From NCBI GenBank assembly GCA_965646445.1, contig CBFFZW010000009.1, forward strand, positions 1 through 64,000: a stretch of 64,000 bases of DNA, given 5' to 3'. Shown in pieces: positions 16,552-24,046 of the stretch (positions within the stretch are counted from its first letter, which is position 1; the number at the start of each line of letters is the position of its first letter). Origin of the DNA: UBA11524 sp965646445. GTDB taxonomy: Bacteria > Bacillota > Clostridia > Christensenellales > Aristaeellaceae. The notes under the pieces were generated by a model. The model was not told the DNA's origin. It was given only the letters and a program-made list of their open reading frames with translations, and searched no databases. The position numbers and the translations under genes were made by a program.

Positions 16552-17616
16552 ATGGCCATTACCACCAAGCCCTTCGGCGTGACCAAGGCGGGTCAGGCCG
16601 CTACCCTTTACACCATGACCAACCGAAGCGGCGCGTCTGTTACCGTGACGGACTTCGGAGCCATCACCGTTTCTATTATTGTTCCGGACAAGGACGGCCG
16701 GCTGGCCGATGTGGCCCTGGGCTTCGATACCCTGGATCGCTACGAGGGCCATCACGGCTCCATGGGCGATACCGTGGGCCGTTACGGCAACCGCATCGCC
16801 AAGGGGCGCTTCACCCTGGACGGCGTGGATTATCAGCTGGAAACCAACAACGGCGTCAACCACCTCCACGGCGGCTTCCACGGCTTTTCCTCCTTCCTGT
16901 GGGAAGCCGCTACGTCTTCCGCCGATGGCGAGGACAGCGTGGCCTTCCACCGCGTCAGCCCTGACGGCGAGGGCCGCTATCCCGGCAACCTGGACGTTAC
17001 CGTAACCTATACCTGGGACGACGACTGCAACCTCAGCATCCACTACGAGGCCACCACCGACAAGGCCACCCTGTGCAACCTGACCAACCACACCTACTTC
17101 AACCTGGCGGGGCACGATCACGGCACCATCCGCGACCACGGCGTGTACATCGACGCTGATGTTATCACCAAGGTGGACGCGGGGCTGATCCCCACCGGCG
17201 CGTACATGCCCGTGAGCCAGACCCCATTCGACATGCGCGAGGGCCTGCTGATGGCGGACGGCCTGGACGCCATCGACACCTGCCCCCAGATGAAGCTGGC
17301 CGGCGGCTATGACCACAACTTTGTCCTGCGCAAGGGCGAGGCCATGGGCCTGTGCGCCTGCGTACATCACGAGGACTCCGGGCGCACCATGGAGGTCATC
17401 ACCGACCAGCCCGCCATGCAGCTGTACTCCGCCTGCACCACGGACATCCAGGGCGGCAAGGGCGGCGCGCACTACGGCGTTTACAGCGCCATGTGCCTGG
17501 AAACCCAGCACTGCCCCGATTCCCCCAACCACCCGGAATTCCCCGGCACCACCGTGCTGCGCCCCGGCGAAAAGTACGACACCACCACGATCTACGCCTT
17601 CCGGGTGGATGCGTAA
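16552..17616 (+). CDS. galM: Aldose 1-epimerase (mutarotase)
   Basis: Encodes 354 aa. It matches galactose mutarotase: GRYGNRIAKGRFTLDG and NGVNHLHGG near the N-terminus, NHTYFNLAGH with the catalytic histidine, and a C-terminal CLETQHCPDSPNHPEFP containing the catalytic glutamate. It interconverts alpha and beta anomers of glucose/galactose-type sugars in the cytoplasm. The start ATG follows AAGGAGG with the right spacing. A near-consensus promoter lies just upstream, so it is expressed separately from uvrA. An R2 repeat begins one base after the stop codon. Confidence 0.95.
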   Translation: MAITTKPFGVTKAGQAATLYTMTNRSGASVTVTDFGAITVSIIVPDKDGRLADVALGFDTLDRYEGHHGSMGDTVGRYGNRIAKGRFTLDGVDYQLETNNGVNHLHGGFHGFSSFLWEAATSSADGEDSVAFHRVSPDGEGRYPGNLDVTVTYTWDDDCNLSIHYEATTDKATLCNLTNHTYFNLAGHDHGTIRDHGVYIDADVITKVDAGLIPTGAYMPVSQTPFDMREGLLMADGLDAIDTCPQMKLAGGYDHNFVLRKGEAMGLCACVHHEDSGRTMEVITDQPAMQLYSACTTDIQGGKGGAHYGVYSAMCLETQHCPDSPNHPEFPGTTVLRPGEKYDTTTIYAFRVDA

Positions 17617-17617
17617 C

Positions 17618-17820
17618 CAGGGGCTCTGCCCCGGGACGCCCGGTTGGGGGCGCTGCCCCCGGGGCCCCCGCGAAGGGGCTTCGCCCCTCTCGACTCCCGT
17701 CTCGCGGCGCGGGATGGGGCCTTCGGTCATGGTTGTGCGCGCGTGGTTGGCAGGGTTTCGCCTGCGGGCGACCAAAGGGCTTTCCGATCGCTCTTTGGAA
17801 ACCTTCGGCCCCTGCGGGGC
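17618..17820 (+). repeat. R2 palindromic repeat, copy 2, at the 3' end of galM
   Basis: The same blocks as the copy at 7691-7918, inverted: GGGGCTCTGCCCC, GGGGGCGCTGCCCCC, GGGGCTTCGCCCC, CTCGACTCCCGTCTCGCG, GCGACCAAAGGGCTTTCCG. It starts immediately after the galM TAA. It is followed by about 75 bp of unassigned sequence and then a terminator hairpin shared with hisIE. Confidence 0.75.
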
Positions 17821-17895
17821 TGGGTTTGCCCGTCACTATGAAAACCTTGTCAACTGCATACCGAAGCCCCTCGCGCCAGGCTGAACATCCAAGCC

Positions 17896-17928
17896 ATCAA
17901 AAAAAGCGGTATTGACCGCTTTTTTGAT
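17896..17928. terminator. Bidirectional terminator between galM and hisIE
   Basis: ATCAAAAAAAGCGGT/ACCGCTTTTTTGAT hairpin with a four-base loop; A-run on one side and T-run on the other, so it can terminate both convergent units. It ends ten bases from the hisIE stop. Confidence 0.85.
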
Positions 17929-17938
17929 AGACGCCTTA

Positions 17939-18553
17939 TCACCGCCGCCTGTCCAGCTCCGTCCAGACATCCTGAAGCGTCAGCCCCTGCTGGAACAAAA
18001 GAACCGTCAGGTGGTACAGCAGATCGGCCGCCTCGTAGCACAGCTCTTCCTTGCTCCCCTTGATGGCGGCGATGATGGTCTCGCTGGCCTCCTCGCCCAC
18101 CTTCTTGCAGATCTTCTCCACACCCTTGTCCAGCAGGTAGTTGGTGTAGCTGCCTTCCTGCGGGTGCAGCTTCCGATCCGCTGCCGTGTCGTAGACATGC
18201 TGCAGCATGGCGGCGGTGGCGGGAGCGTCCTCATCCACCACCATATCGTTATGGAAGCAGGTCTTTTCGCCCGTGTGGCAGGCGGGGCCGGTCTGCTCCA
18301 CCGTCAAAAGGATCGCGTCGCCGTCGCAGTCGTAGCGGATGGCGCGGATCTTCTGCGTGTGGCCGGAGGTTTCGCCCTTGCGCCACAGCTGCTGACGGCT
18401 GCGGCTGAAGTAAGTGGCGTATCCGCTGTCCAGCGTGGCTTGCAGGGATTCCCTGTTCATGTAAGCCAGCATCAGCACCTGGCCGGTGACGGCGTCCTGG
18501 GCGATGGCGGGCACCAGGCCCTTGTCGTCAAACTTGATGTTGCTCAAATCCAT
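17939..18553 (-). CDS. hisI: Bifunctional phosphoribosyl-AMP cyclohydrolase/phosphoribosyl-ATP pyrophosphatase
   Basis: HisIE fusion, 204 aa. The N-terminal half is the cyclohydrolase (YMNRESLQATLDSGYATYFSRSR, DCDGDAILL, metal-binding GPACHTGEKTCF). The C-terminal half is the MazG-like pyrophosphohydrolase (KVGEEASETIIAAIKG...EAADLLYHL). It carries out steps two and three of histidine synthesis. The ATG follows GGAGGCGGAAAC. It is the last gene of the minus-strand his operon, 17 bp after hisA, and is closed by the hairpin at 17896-17928. hisF, which often lies between hisA and hisIE, is absent. Confidence 0.96.
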   Translation of the reverse strand: MDLSNIKFDDKGLVPAIAQDAVTGQVLMLAYMNRESLQATLDSGYATYFSRSRQQLWRKGETSGHTQKIRAIRYDCDGDAILLTVEQTGPACHTGEKTCFHNDMVVDEDAPATAAMLQHVYDTAADRKLHPQEGSYTNYLLDKGVEKICKKVGEEASETIIAAIKGSKEELCYEAADLLYHLTVLLFQQGLTLQDVWTELDRRR

Positions 18554-18570
18554 GTTTCCGCCTCCAATGG

Positions 18571-19290
18571 TTATGTGGATGAAGTCATGGCCGCGATGGC
18601 CTCGGGGAGGGTGAACGCGCCCTCATACAGGGCTTTGCCCAGGATGGCGCCCGCGCAGCCCGCCTGGCGGAGGGCCGTCAGGTCGCCGATGCTGCTGACG
18701 CCGCCGGAGCCAATGACATCCAGCCCCGTGGCTTCGATCAGCGCCTTTGTCGCGGGGACGTTGGGCCCCTGCATCATGCCATCCCGGCTGACGTCGGTGT
18801 AGATGACGGTGGTCACGCCCGCGTCCCGCATGCGCAGGGCCAGCTCGACGGCGGTGAGGGTGGTGGCTTCCACCCAGCCCCGGGTGGCCACCATGCCATT
18901 CTTCGCGTCGATGCCCACGGCGATCTGCCCCGGGAAGGCCTGGCAGGCTTCCCGCACCAGTTCCGGCTGCTCGGCGGCAACGGTGCCCAGAATGCACCGG
19001 GTGATTCCCGCCTTCAGGCGAAGCTCGATGTCCGCCATGGTGCGCAGGCCGCCCCCTAATTCCACAGGGCCTTCAAAGGCTGCCGCGACCTCCGCCAACA
19101 GGGGCAGGTGGGCCGTTTTGCCCTCAAAAGCGGCGCACAGATCCACCAGATGGAGCCACTGCCCCCCCTGGGCGCGCCACTTCCGGGCCAGCGTGATGGG
19201 GTCGCCGTAGACGTTTACGTCCTCGCGCCGGCCCTGGCGAAGGCGGACGGCTTGGCCGTCCAGCAGGTCGATGGCGGGATACAGCTGCAT
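18571..19290 (-). CDS. hisA: Phosphoribosylformimino-5-aminoimidazole carboxamide ribotide isomerase
   Basis: Encodes 239 aa. A TIM barrel of the HisA/HisF family; the opening LYPAIDLLDGQAVRLRQG and the VYTDVSRDGMMQGPN-type loop (IYTDVSRDGM) identify HisA. It catalyses the Amadori rearrangement (step four) in histidine synthesis. The ATG follows AAAGGAGGTCATCCC. It is separated from hisB upstream by a 247-bp gap holding an R1 repeat, at the place where hisH would normally lie. Confidence 0.96.
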   Translation of the reverse strand: MQLYPAIDLLDGQAVRLRQGRREDVNVYGDPITLARKWRAQGGQWLHLVDLCAAFEGKTAHLPLLAEVAAAFEGPVELGGGLRTMADIELRLKAGITRCILGTVAAEQPELVREACQAFPGQIAVGIDAKNGMVATRGWVEATTLTAVELALRMRDAGVTTVIYTDVSRDGMMQGPNVPATKALIEATGLDVIGSGGVSSIGDLTALRQAGCAGAILGKALYEGAFTLPEAIAAMTSST

Positions 19291-19347
19291 GGGATGACCT
19301 CCTTTGATGGGTGGGGAGAAGCGAAAAAGCCCAAGTGAGGAATGACA

Positions 19348-19534
19348 AACTTGCCGTCGGCAGACTATAAATCGAAAATCGGCGACATGTGCGGCGATTT
19401 TCGTGCGATTTCGTTAGAAATCGCTTCCTTACACAACCGAACGGCCGGGAGAACGGCTTTGCCGTTCGACCAGTGAGGGCGTGCAAGAAAATGGGGCGAA
19501 GCCCCCTCGTCAAAGTGGCTTTGCCACTTTGGCG
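19348..19534. repeat. R1 repeat, copy 2, inside the his operon
   Basis: Left module AACTTGCCGTCGGCAGACT, then GAAAATCGGCGACATG, CGATTTCGTTAGAAATCG palindrome, middle module CGAACGGCCGGGAGAACGGC with GACCAGTGAGG, GGGGCGAAGCCCC, and right hairpin GTCAAAGTGGC/GCCACTTTGGCGAC ending four bases from the hisB stop. The hairpin has no clean T-run here, so it may only partly stop hisB transcription before hisA. Confidence 0.75.
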
Positions 19535-19537
19535 ACA

Positions 19538-20125
19538 TCAGTCCAGTGTGCCCTTGGTGGACGGTACGCCCTTGACCCGGGGATCGAGCGCCGCGGCGTC
19601 CCGCAGGGCCAGCCCGAAGGCCTTGAACAGCGCCTCCAATTTGTGGTGATCGTTGCGCCCGGCCAGCACCTTCATGTGCAGGGTCAGCCCGGCGTTGACG
19701 CACAGCGCCCGGAAAAACTCCTCGGCCAATTGCGTATCGAACGCGCCGACCATGGGCGCGGCGAAGTCCGCCTCCCAGCTGAGGTACGGGCGGCCGCTGA
19801 TGTCGATGGCCGCGAAGGCCAGGGCCTCGTCCATGGGCAGGTAAGCGCTCCCGGCACGGCGGATGCCCGCCCGGTCGCCCAGGGCCTCCCGCAGGGCGCG
19901 GCCCAGGCAGATGCCCACATCCTCCACGGTGTGGTGGGCGTCGATGTCGAGGTCGCCCCGGCAGGTGAGGGTCAGGTTCAGCAGGCCGAAGCGGGACATG
20001 GCGTCCAGCATGTGGTCAAAGAAGCCCACGCCGGTGCGGATGTCGGTGCGGCCCTCGCCGTCCAGGATGAGGGTCAGGGCGATGTCGGTCTCCCGGGTCG
20101 TCCGGGTGATGGAGGCGGTACGCAT
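19538..20125 (-). CDS. hisB: Imidazoleglycerol-phosphate dehydratase
   Basis: Encodes 195 aa, the size of the monofunctional enzyme. Diagnostic motifs are GFFDHMLDAMSRFGLL, DIDAHHTVEDVGICLG and a later HMKVLAGRNDHHKLEALFKAFG, which supply the metal-binding histidines. It converts IGP to imidazole-acetol phosphate. The ATG at 20125 follows AAGGAGTGACCACC; upstream in-frame ATGs to 20293 run through repeat DNA and are rejected. It is flanked on both sides by repeat elements within the his operon. Confidence 0.95.
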   Translation of the reverse strand: MRTASITRTTRETDIALTLILDGEGRTDIRTGVGFFDHMLDAMSRFGLLNLTLTCRGDLDIDAHHTVEDVGICLGRALREALGDRAGIRRAGSAYLPMDEALAFAAIDISGRPYLSWEADFAAPMVGAFDTQLAEEFFRALCVNAGLTLHMKVLAGRNDHHKLEALFKAFGLALRDAAALDPRVKGVPSTKGTLD

Positions 20126-20181
20126 GGTGGTCACTCCTTGGGTGTGGTGAGTGGGGATGGGGGACAAGCGGGGCTTTGGTA

Positions 20182-20325
20182 CTGCCGTTTCCATTGCAGA
20201 CGGACTGCGTCGTCTGCTCGGAAACTCGCGCTTTTTTGCTGGGCTGCGCCCGGGCTTTGCAGGGACCTTGCCCCTGCACCCCACAAGGGGCATCGCCCCT
20301 TGACCCGTTTTCGCTGGCGCGATCC
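20182..20325. repeat. R3 repeat, copy A of a tandem pair
   Basis: Begins CTGCCGTTTCC and contains the nested stem GTTTCC..GCAGACG/CGTCTGC..GGAAAC followed by a CGCTTTTTTGC T-run on the plus strand. It then has GGGGCATCGCCCC and ends TTTTCGCTGGCGCGATC. It is about 90% identical by eye to copy B at 20337, apart from an extra ~15 bp near 20250. Lies between hisD and hisB. Confidence 0.8.
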
Positions 20326-20336
20326 CTGGTGGGGTG

Positions 20337-20466
20337 CTGCCGTTTCCATTGCAGACGGACTACGTCGTCTGCTCGGAAACTTACGCTTTTTTGCTGGGCT
20401 GCGCCCAGACCGCCCCTGCACCCCACAAGGGGCATCGCCCCTTGACCCGTTTTCGCTGGCGCGATC
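20337..20466. repeat. R3 repeat, copy B of a tandem pair
   Basis: Second direct copy of the preceding repeat, starting 155 bp downstream in the same orientation, with the same nested hairpin and T-run and the same GGGGCATCGCCCC block. It ends 35 bp from the hisD stop. The gap it fills is where hisC commonly lies in other his operons. Confidence 0.8.
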
Positions 20467-20500
20467 TCTTGCGGATTCCGCGAATTGATTTTTTCTTTTT

Positions 20501-21799
20501 TTACTTTATTTCTTTACCGAAGCGGATGGCCACGGCGTTGGCGTGGGCATCCAGGCCCTCCTGCTGGGCCAGCAGGATCACCTGATCCGCCACCTTCTCC
20601 AGCTCCTCCTTCGTGCAGCAGATGATGCTGGACTTCTTCACAAAATCATCCACCGACAGGGGAGAGAAGAACCTCGCCGTCCCACTGGTCGGCAGCACAT
20701 GATTCGGCCCGGCCAGATAATCCCCCAGCGGTTCGGGGGAGTAATGCCCCAGGAAAATAGCGCCCGCGTTGTCGATGAGGGGCAGCAGGGCGTAGGGCTC
20801 CCGGACGGAAAGTTCGAGGTGCTCCGGGGCGATCTGGTTGGCGATGGCCGCGCAGTCCGAAAGCGTGTCCGCCACCACGATGGTGCCGTAGGCGGACAGG
20901 CTCTTGCGGACGACCTCCTGCCGGGGGAGCAGCGCCGTCTGCCGTTCCAGCTCGCTTTGCACCTTTTCCGCCAGGGTGGCGCTGTCCGTCACCATGATGG
21001 CGGCGGCCAGGGGGTCATGCTCCGCCTGGGAGAGCAGGTCAGCCGCCACGCAGCGGGGGTCGGCGCTGTCATCGGCGATGACCAGCACCTCGCTGGGGCC
21101 GGCCACCATGTCGATGCCCACATGGCCGAAGACCTCCCGCTTGGCGTTGGCCACATAGATGTTGCCGGGGCCGGTGATCTTGTCCACCCGGGGAATGCTT
21201 TCCGTGCCGAAGGCCAGGGCCGCGATGGCCTGCGCCCCGCCGACCTTGAAGATTTTGTCCACGCCGGCCATGTCCGCCGCCACCAGCGCCAGGGGATAGC
21301 TGACGCCCCCGTCCTTGCCGGGCGGAGTCACCATCACGATTTCCCTTACCCCCGCGACCTTGGCGGGAATCACGTTCATCAGCACCGAGGAAGGATAGGC
21401 TGCGGTGCCGCCGGGGACGTACACGCCCACCCGGTTCAGGGGGGTGATCTTCTGGCCCAGGGCGATGCCGGGCTGGAAGTCCACCCAGGTATTCTGCTTC
21501 TGCTTCTGGTGGAAGGCGGTGATCCGGCGGACGGCCTCCTTCATGGCGTCCAGCCATGCGGGGCTGGCGGCGGCGTAGGCGGCGTCGATCTCCGCCCGGG
21601 TCACCTGCACCGTCTGAGCGGTGACCTCCGCCTGGTCGAAGCAGCGGGTGTATTCAAACAGGGCGGCGTCGCCCTCCGTGCGGACACGGGCAACGATCTC
21701 CTTCACCTGGGCGGCGATGTCGTCCCGCTGGAGCTGACTGCGCTCCATCACCCTGGCGCGGAGGGCCGCTCCGTCGGACGCGTATAGAATCGGTATCAT
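20501..21799 (-). CDS. hisD: Histidinol dehydrogenase
   Basis: Encodes 432 aa. Recognised by VGVYVPGGTAAYPSSVLMN, GPGNIYVANAKREVFG, the zinc-ligand segment LLSQAEHDPLAAAI and IAPEHLEL. It oxidises L-histidinol to histidine in two NAD-dependent steps. The start is placed at the second ATG (21799, MIPILYAS), eight bases after AAGGAGG; the ATG at 21805 is only two bases from it. That ribosome-binding site overlaps the stop region of hisG, so translation is probably coupled. A 375-bp repeat-filled gap separates it from hisB. Confidence 0.96.
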   Translation of the reverse strand: MIPILYASDGAALRARVMERSQLQRDDIAAQVKEIVARVRTEGDAALFEYTRCFDQAEVTAQTVQVTRAEIDAAYAAASPAWLDAMKEAVRRITAFHQKQKQNTWVDFQPGIALGQKITPLNRVGVYVPGGTAAYPSSVLMNVIPAKVAGVREIVMVTPPGKDGGVSYPLALVAADMAGVDKIFKVGGAQAIAALAFGTESIPRVDKITGPGNIYVANAKREVFGHVGIDMVAGPSEVLVIADDSADPRCVAADLLSQAEHDPLAAAIMVTDSATLAEKVQSELERQTALLPRQEVVRKSLSAYGTIVVADTLSDCAAIANQIAPEHLELSVREPYALLPLIDNAGAIFLGHYSPEPLGDYLAGPNHVLPTSGTARFFSPLSVDDFVKKSSIICCTKEELEKVADQVILLAQQEGLDAHANAVAIRFGKEIK

Positions 21800-21812
21800 G
21801 CGCATGGCCTCC

Positions 21813-22475
21813 TTATCTCTCGTCAGCGGCCTCCGTCAGCCGCGCCACCTCCCGGGTCAGCCCGTCGATCAGCCAACGGACGCGCTCCCGCTTGGTCTTC
21901 ATGCTCACCCGGTTGCACACCAGGCGGGCGGATACGTCGCAGACATCCTCCAGAACCGTCAGGCCGTTGGCCCGCAGGGTGGAGCCGCTTTCCACAATGT
22001 CCAGGATGACGTCGCTCAGGCCGATGACCGGCCCCAGCTCCACCGAGCCGTGAAGCTCAATGATCTCAATGGTCTGCCCCTTGCCGTCGTAATAGCTGCG
22101 GGCGACGTGGGGATACTTGGTCGCCACGCGGAAGGTGGCCCTTGTCACCTGGCTGTTATGGCTGTCCGGGTATCCCGCGATGCACATCTTGCACCGGCCG
22201 AAGGTCAGATCCAGCACCTCGTACAGCGGACGGCCGGATTCCAGCAGGGTATCCTTGCCCACCACGCCCAGGTCGGCTACGCCGTGATCGACATAGGTGG
22301 GCACGTCGCTGGGCTTCACCAGAATGAAGCGGATGTTGTTCGCCCGATCCCACAGCACCAGCTGACGGCCGGGATCCCTTGGCTCGGAGCAGTCGATGCC
22401 CATGCGCTCCAGCAGCGTGAAGGTTTTTTCCGCCAAGCGTCCCTTGGCCAGGGCCAGGGTGATTACGTCCTGCAT
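21813..22475 (-). CDS. hisG: ATP phosphoribosyltransferase, short form (HisG-S)
   Basis: Encodes 220 aa; lacks the C-terminal regulatory domain of the long form, consistent with needing HisZ, which is encoded immediately upstream. Motifs: LALAKGRLAEKTFTLLERMG at the start and a later GVVGKDTLLESG / VSARLVCNRVSMKTKRE pattern. It catalyses the first committed step of histidine synthesis. The ATG at 22475 follows AAGGAGGGTCAACC. It overlaps the end of hisZ by 13 bp. Confidence 0.96.
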   Translation of the reverse strand: MQDVITLALAKGRLAEKTFTLLERMGIDCSEPRDPGRQLVLWDRANNIRFILVKPSDVPTYVDHGVADLGVVGKDTLLESGRPLYEVLDLTFGRCKMCIAGYPDSHNSQVTRATFRVATKYPHVARSYYDGKGQTIEIIELHGSVELGPVIGLSDVILDIVESGSTLRANGLTVLEDVCDVSARLVCNRVSMKTKRERVRWLIDGLTREVARLTEAADER

Positions 22476-23686
22476 GGTTGACCCTCCTTCTCCATCCGCC
22501 GGATGCCGTTCTTTCCAATATAGATGGCGGCGCCCGCCTGCCCCTGGGCCACGCGCCGGGCCATTTCCTCCGGCCCCTGGCTGTACTGCAGCGCCGCCGC
22601 GACGCCCTGGCCGCGCTGCATCCGCACATAGGCGATGGCGTCCGGGAGGCACCCGGGCTCAAAGCCCACCAGCTCATCAGGCACGGGGGCGGCGAAGGTG
22701 GCGCCCTGCTTTTCCAGGGCCATCAGCAGCAGCTTCAGGCTGAGGGCGAAGCCCGTGGCGGGCATTTCCCGGCCATACCGGGCGGGCAGACCGTCATAGC
22801 GGCCGCCGGAGAGCAGCGGCTGCCCCAGGTTCGCCGTCAGCCCCCGGAAGATCATCCCCGAATAATACCCCGCCTGATGCACCATGCCCAGGTCGATGCT
22901 GATGTACTGCTCCATGCCATAGGCCCGAAGGATGTCCATCACCTGCCGCAAATTGTCGATGGCCTCCAGGCACAGGGGGTGTCGGGTCAGCCCCTCGGCC
23001 TCGGTGAGCACATCCTCGTCGCCGTAGAGGCTGGGGAGCCGCATCAGCTTCTCCGCCACCTCCTGGCGCAGGGCCAGCTTGCCCAGGTACATCTGCATTT
23101 CCAGGCTGTTCTTTTCCTCGGTCAGGCGGCGCATCACCCCGCATTGCTCCTCGGTCAGCCCCGCCTCCTGCATAAAGCCGTTGAAGAAGGCCGCCTGGCC
23201 CAGCTCCAGCTGGAAGTCCCGCAGGCCGGATTGCCGCAGCGCCTCGATGGCCAGGGCGATGATCTCCGCGTCGGCTTCCGCGCCGCCCTCGCCCATGAGC
23301 TCAACGCCCGCCTGATCCTCCACGCAGAGCATCGACAGCGTGTCCGTGTGATAATGGGCGGCGGCCTGCACATAGCACAGCCGAAGGGGCAGGGGCTGAT
23401 CCAGCAGACGCCCCGAGGCCAGCCGCACCGCCGGAATGGTGGAATCCGGGCGGATGGCCAGGATCTGCCCACGGCTGTCGAAGGTCTTCCAGACATGCTC
23501 GGGGCGATAGCCGTAGGTGGGATCGCTGAGGGCGTCGTAGTATTCCAGGATGGGGGTTTCGATCTCCTGATAGCCGCTGAGGGTGAACAGACGGCGAAGC
23601 TCCCCCTCCAGGCGGCGCTTCCTGGCGCATTCGCCGGGAAGGGTATCCTGCATTCCGCTGGGTATTTGCAGTCTGCGTCGCTCCAT
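22463..23686 (-). CDS. hisZ: ATP phosphoribosyltransferase regulatory subunit HisZ
   Basis: Encodes 407 aa. A histidyl-tRNA-synthetase-like fold (PSGMQDTLPGE, GYQEIETPILEYYDAL, then FDSRGQILAIRPDSTIPAVRL and GGRYDGLPARYG) without the anticodon-binding domain, which is the HisZ pattern. It forms a complex with short HisG and mediates histidine feedback. Start: ATG at 23686, six bases after the GGAGGTG site; the in-frame GTG at 23695 overlaps that site. It is the first gene of the his operon, with a near-consensus promoter 48 bp upstream. Confidence 0.93.
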   Translation of the reverse strand: MERRRLQIPSGMQDTLPGECARKRRLEGELRRLFTLSGYQEIETPILEYYDALSDPTYGYRPEHVWKTFDSRGQILAIRPDSTIPAVRLASGRLLDQPLPLRLCYVQAAAHYHTDTLSMLCVEDQAGVELMGEGGAEADAEIIALAIEALRQSGLRDFQLELGQAAFFNGFMQEAGLTEEQCGVMRRLTEEKNSLEMQMYLGKLALRQEVAEKLMRLPSLYGDEDVLTEAEGLTRHPLCLEAIDNLRQVMDILRAYGMEQYISIDLGMVHQAGYYSGMIFRGLTANLGQPLLSGGRYDGLPARYGREMPATGFALSLKLLLMALEKQGATFAAPVPDELVGFEPGCLPDAIAYVRMQRGQGVAAALQYSQGPEEMARRVAQGQAGAAIYIGKNGIRRMEKEGQPCRT

Positions 23687-23722
23687 GGGGAACACCTCCG
23701 ATAGTTTAACGTGATAAAGTAG

Positions 23723-23747
23723 TGATGTGAAGGATTATATCACATCA
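23723..23747. promoter_or_regulatory. Palindromic operator candidate in the his promoter
   Basis: Perfect 8-bp inverted repeat TGATGTGA-N9-TCACATCA that covers the -10 element of the his promoter. This position would let a dimeric repressor block RNA polymerase. No T-box leader was seen, so a protein repressor is the likelier form of histidine control. The regulator is not identifiable here. Confidence 0.6.
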
Positions 23748-23761
23748 GCGCTGAATGTCAA
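23734..23761 (-). promoter_or_regulatory. Promoter of the his operon
   Basis: On the minus strand: TTGACA (23761-23756), 16-bp spacer, TATAAT (23739-23734). Both hexamers match the consensus exactly. The leader to hisZ is about 40 bases. Between this promoter and the murA promoter (23762-23928) the only structure seen is a GGCTGCC/GGCAGCC hairpin at 23876-23898. Confidence 0.85.
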
Positions 23762-23928
23762 GGGGAAAAACGGAATTTTTGCGGCCTGCCCATCGTGTCA
23801 TTCAGCAAGCCCCGCCTGACCTGTCCTCGCGGTCCTGCGCGAAGCGGCGGAAAGCCTTTCTCATCATATCATAACGGCTGCCGGAAAAAAGGGCAGCCTG
23901 CACATTTGGGCCGCCGCGGCATCCTGGG

Positions 23929-23957
23929 TTGCGCGCGGGGAAAACCTATGCTATAAT
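23929..23957 (+). promoter_or_regulatory. Promoter for murA
   Basis: TTGCGC (23929-23934), 17-bp spacer, TATAAT (23952-23957). It lies upstream of murA and the J-domain gene. Confidence 0.65.
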
Positions 23958-24046
23958 AAATCAACAGTGCCCGCGTGACGGGCCCTGCGGTTTTTGTCGG
24001 ACATAAACAATCAGGCGCAGGAGGTGAGCCGGCACTGCCGGAAACC

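Noticed and set aside
19440..19490. GTTCGACC within the R1 middle module, resembling a tRNA T-arm
   Set aside because: No cloverleaf can be drawn, no acceptor stem or anticodon arm; the same block recurs inside every long R1 copy.
23687..23760. T-box leader upstream of hisZ
   Set aside because: The leader is only about 40 bases and has no T-box motif or specifier stem; a palindrome over the promoter is present instead.
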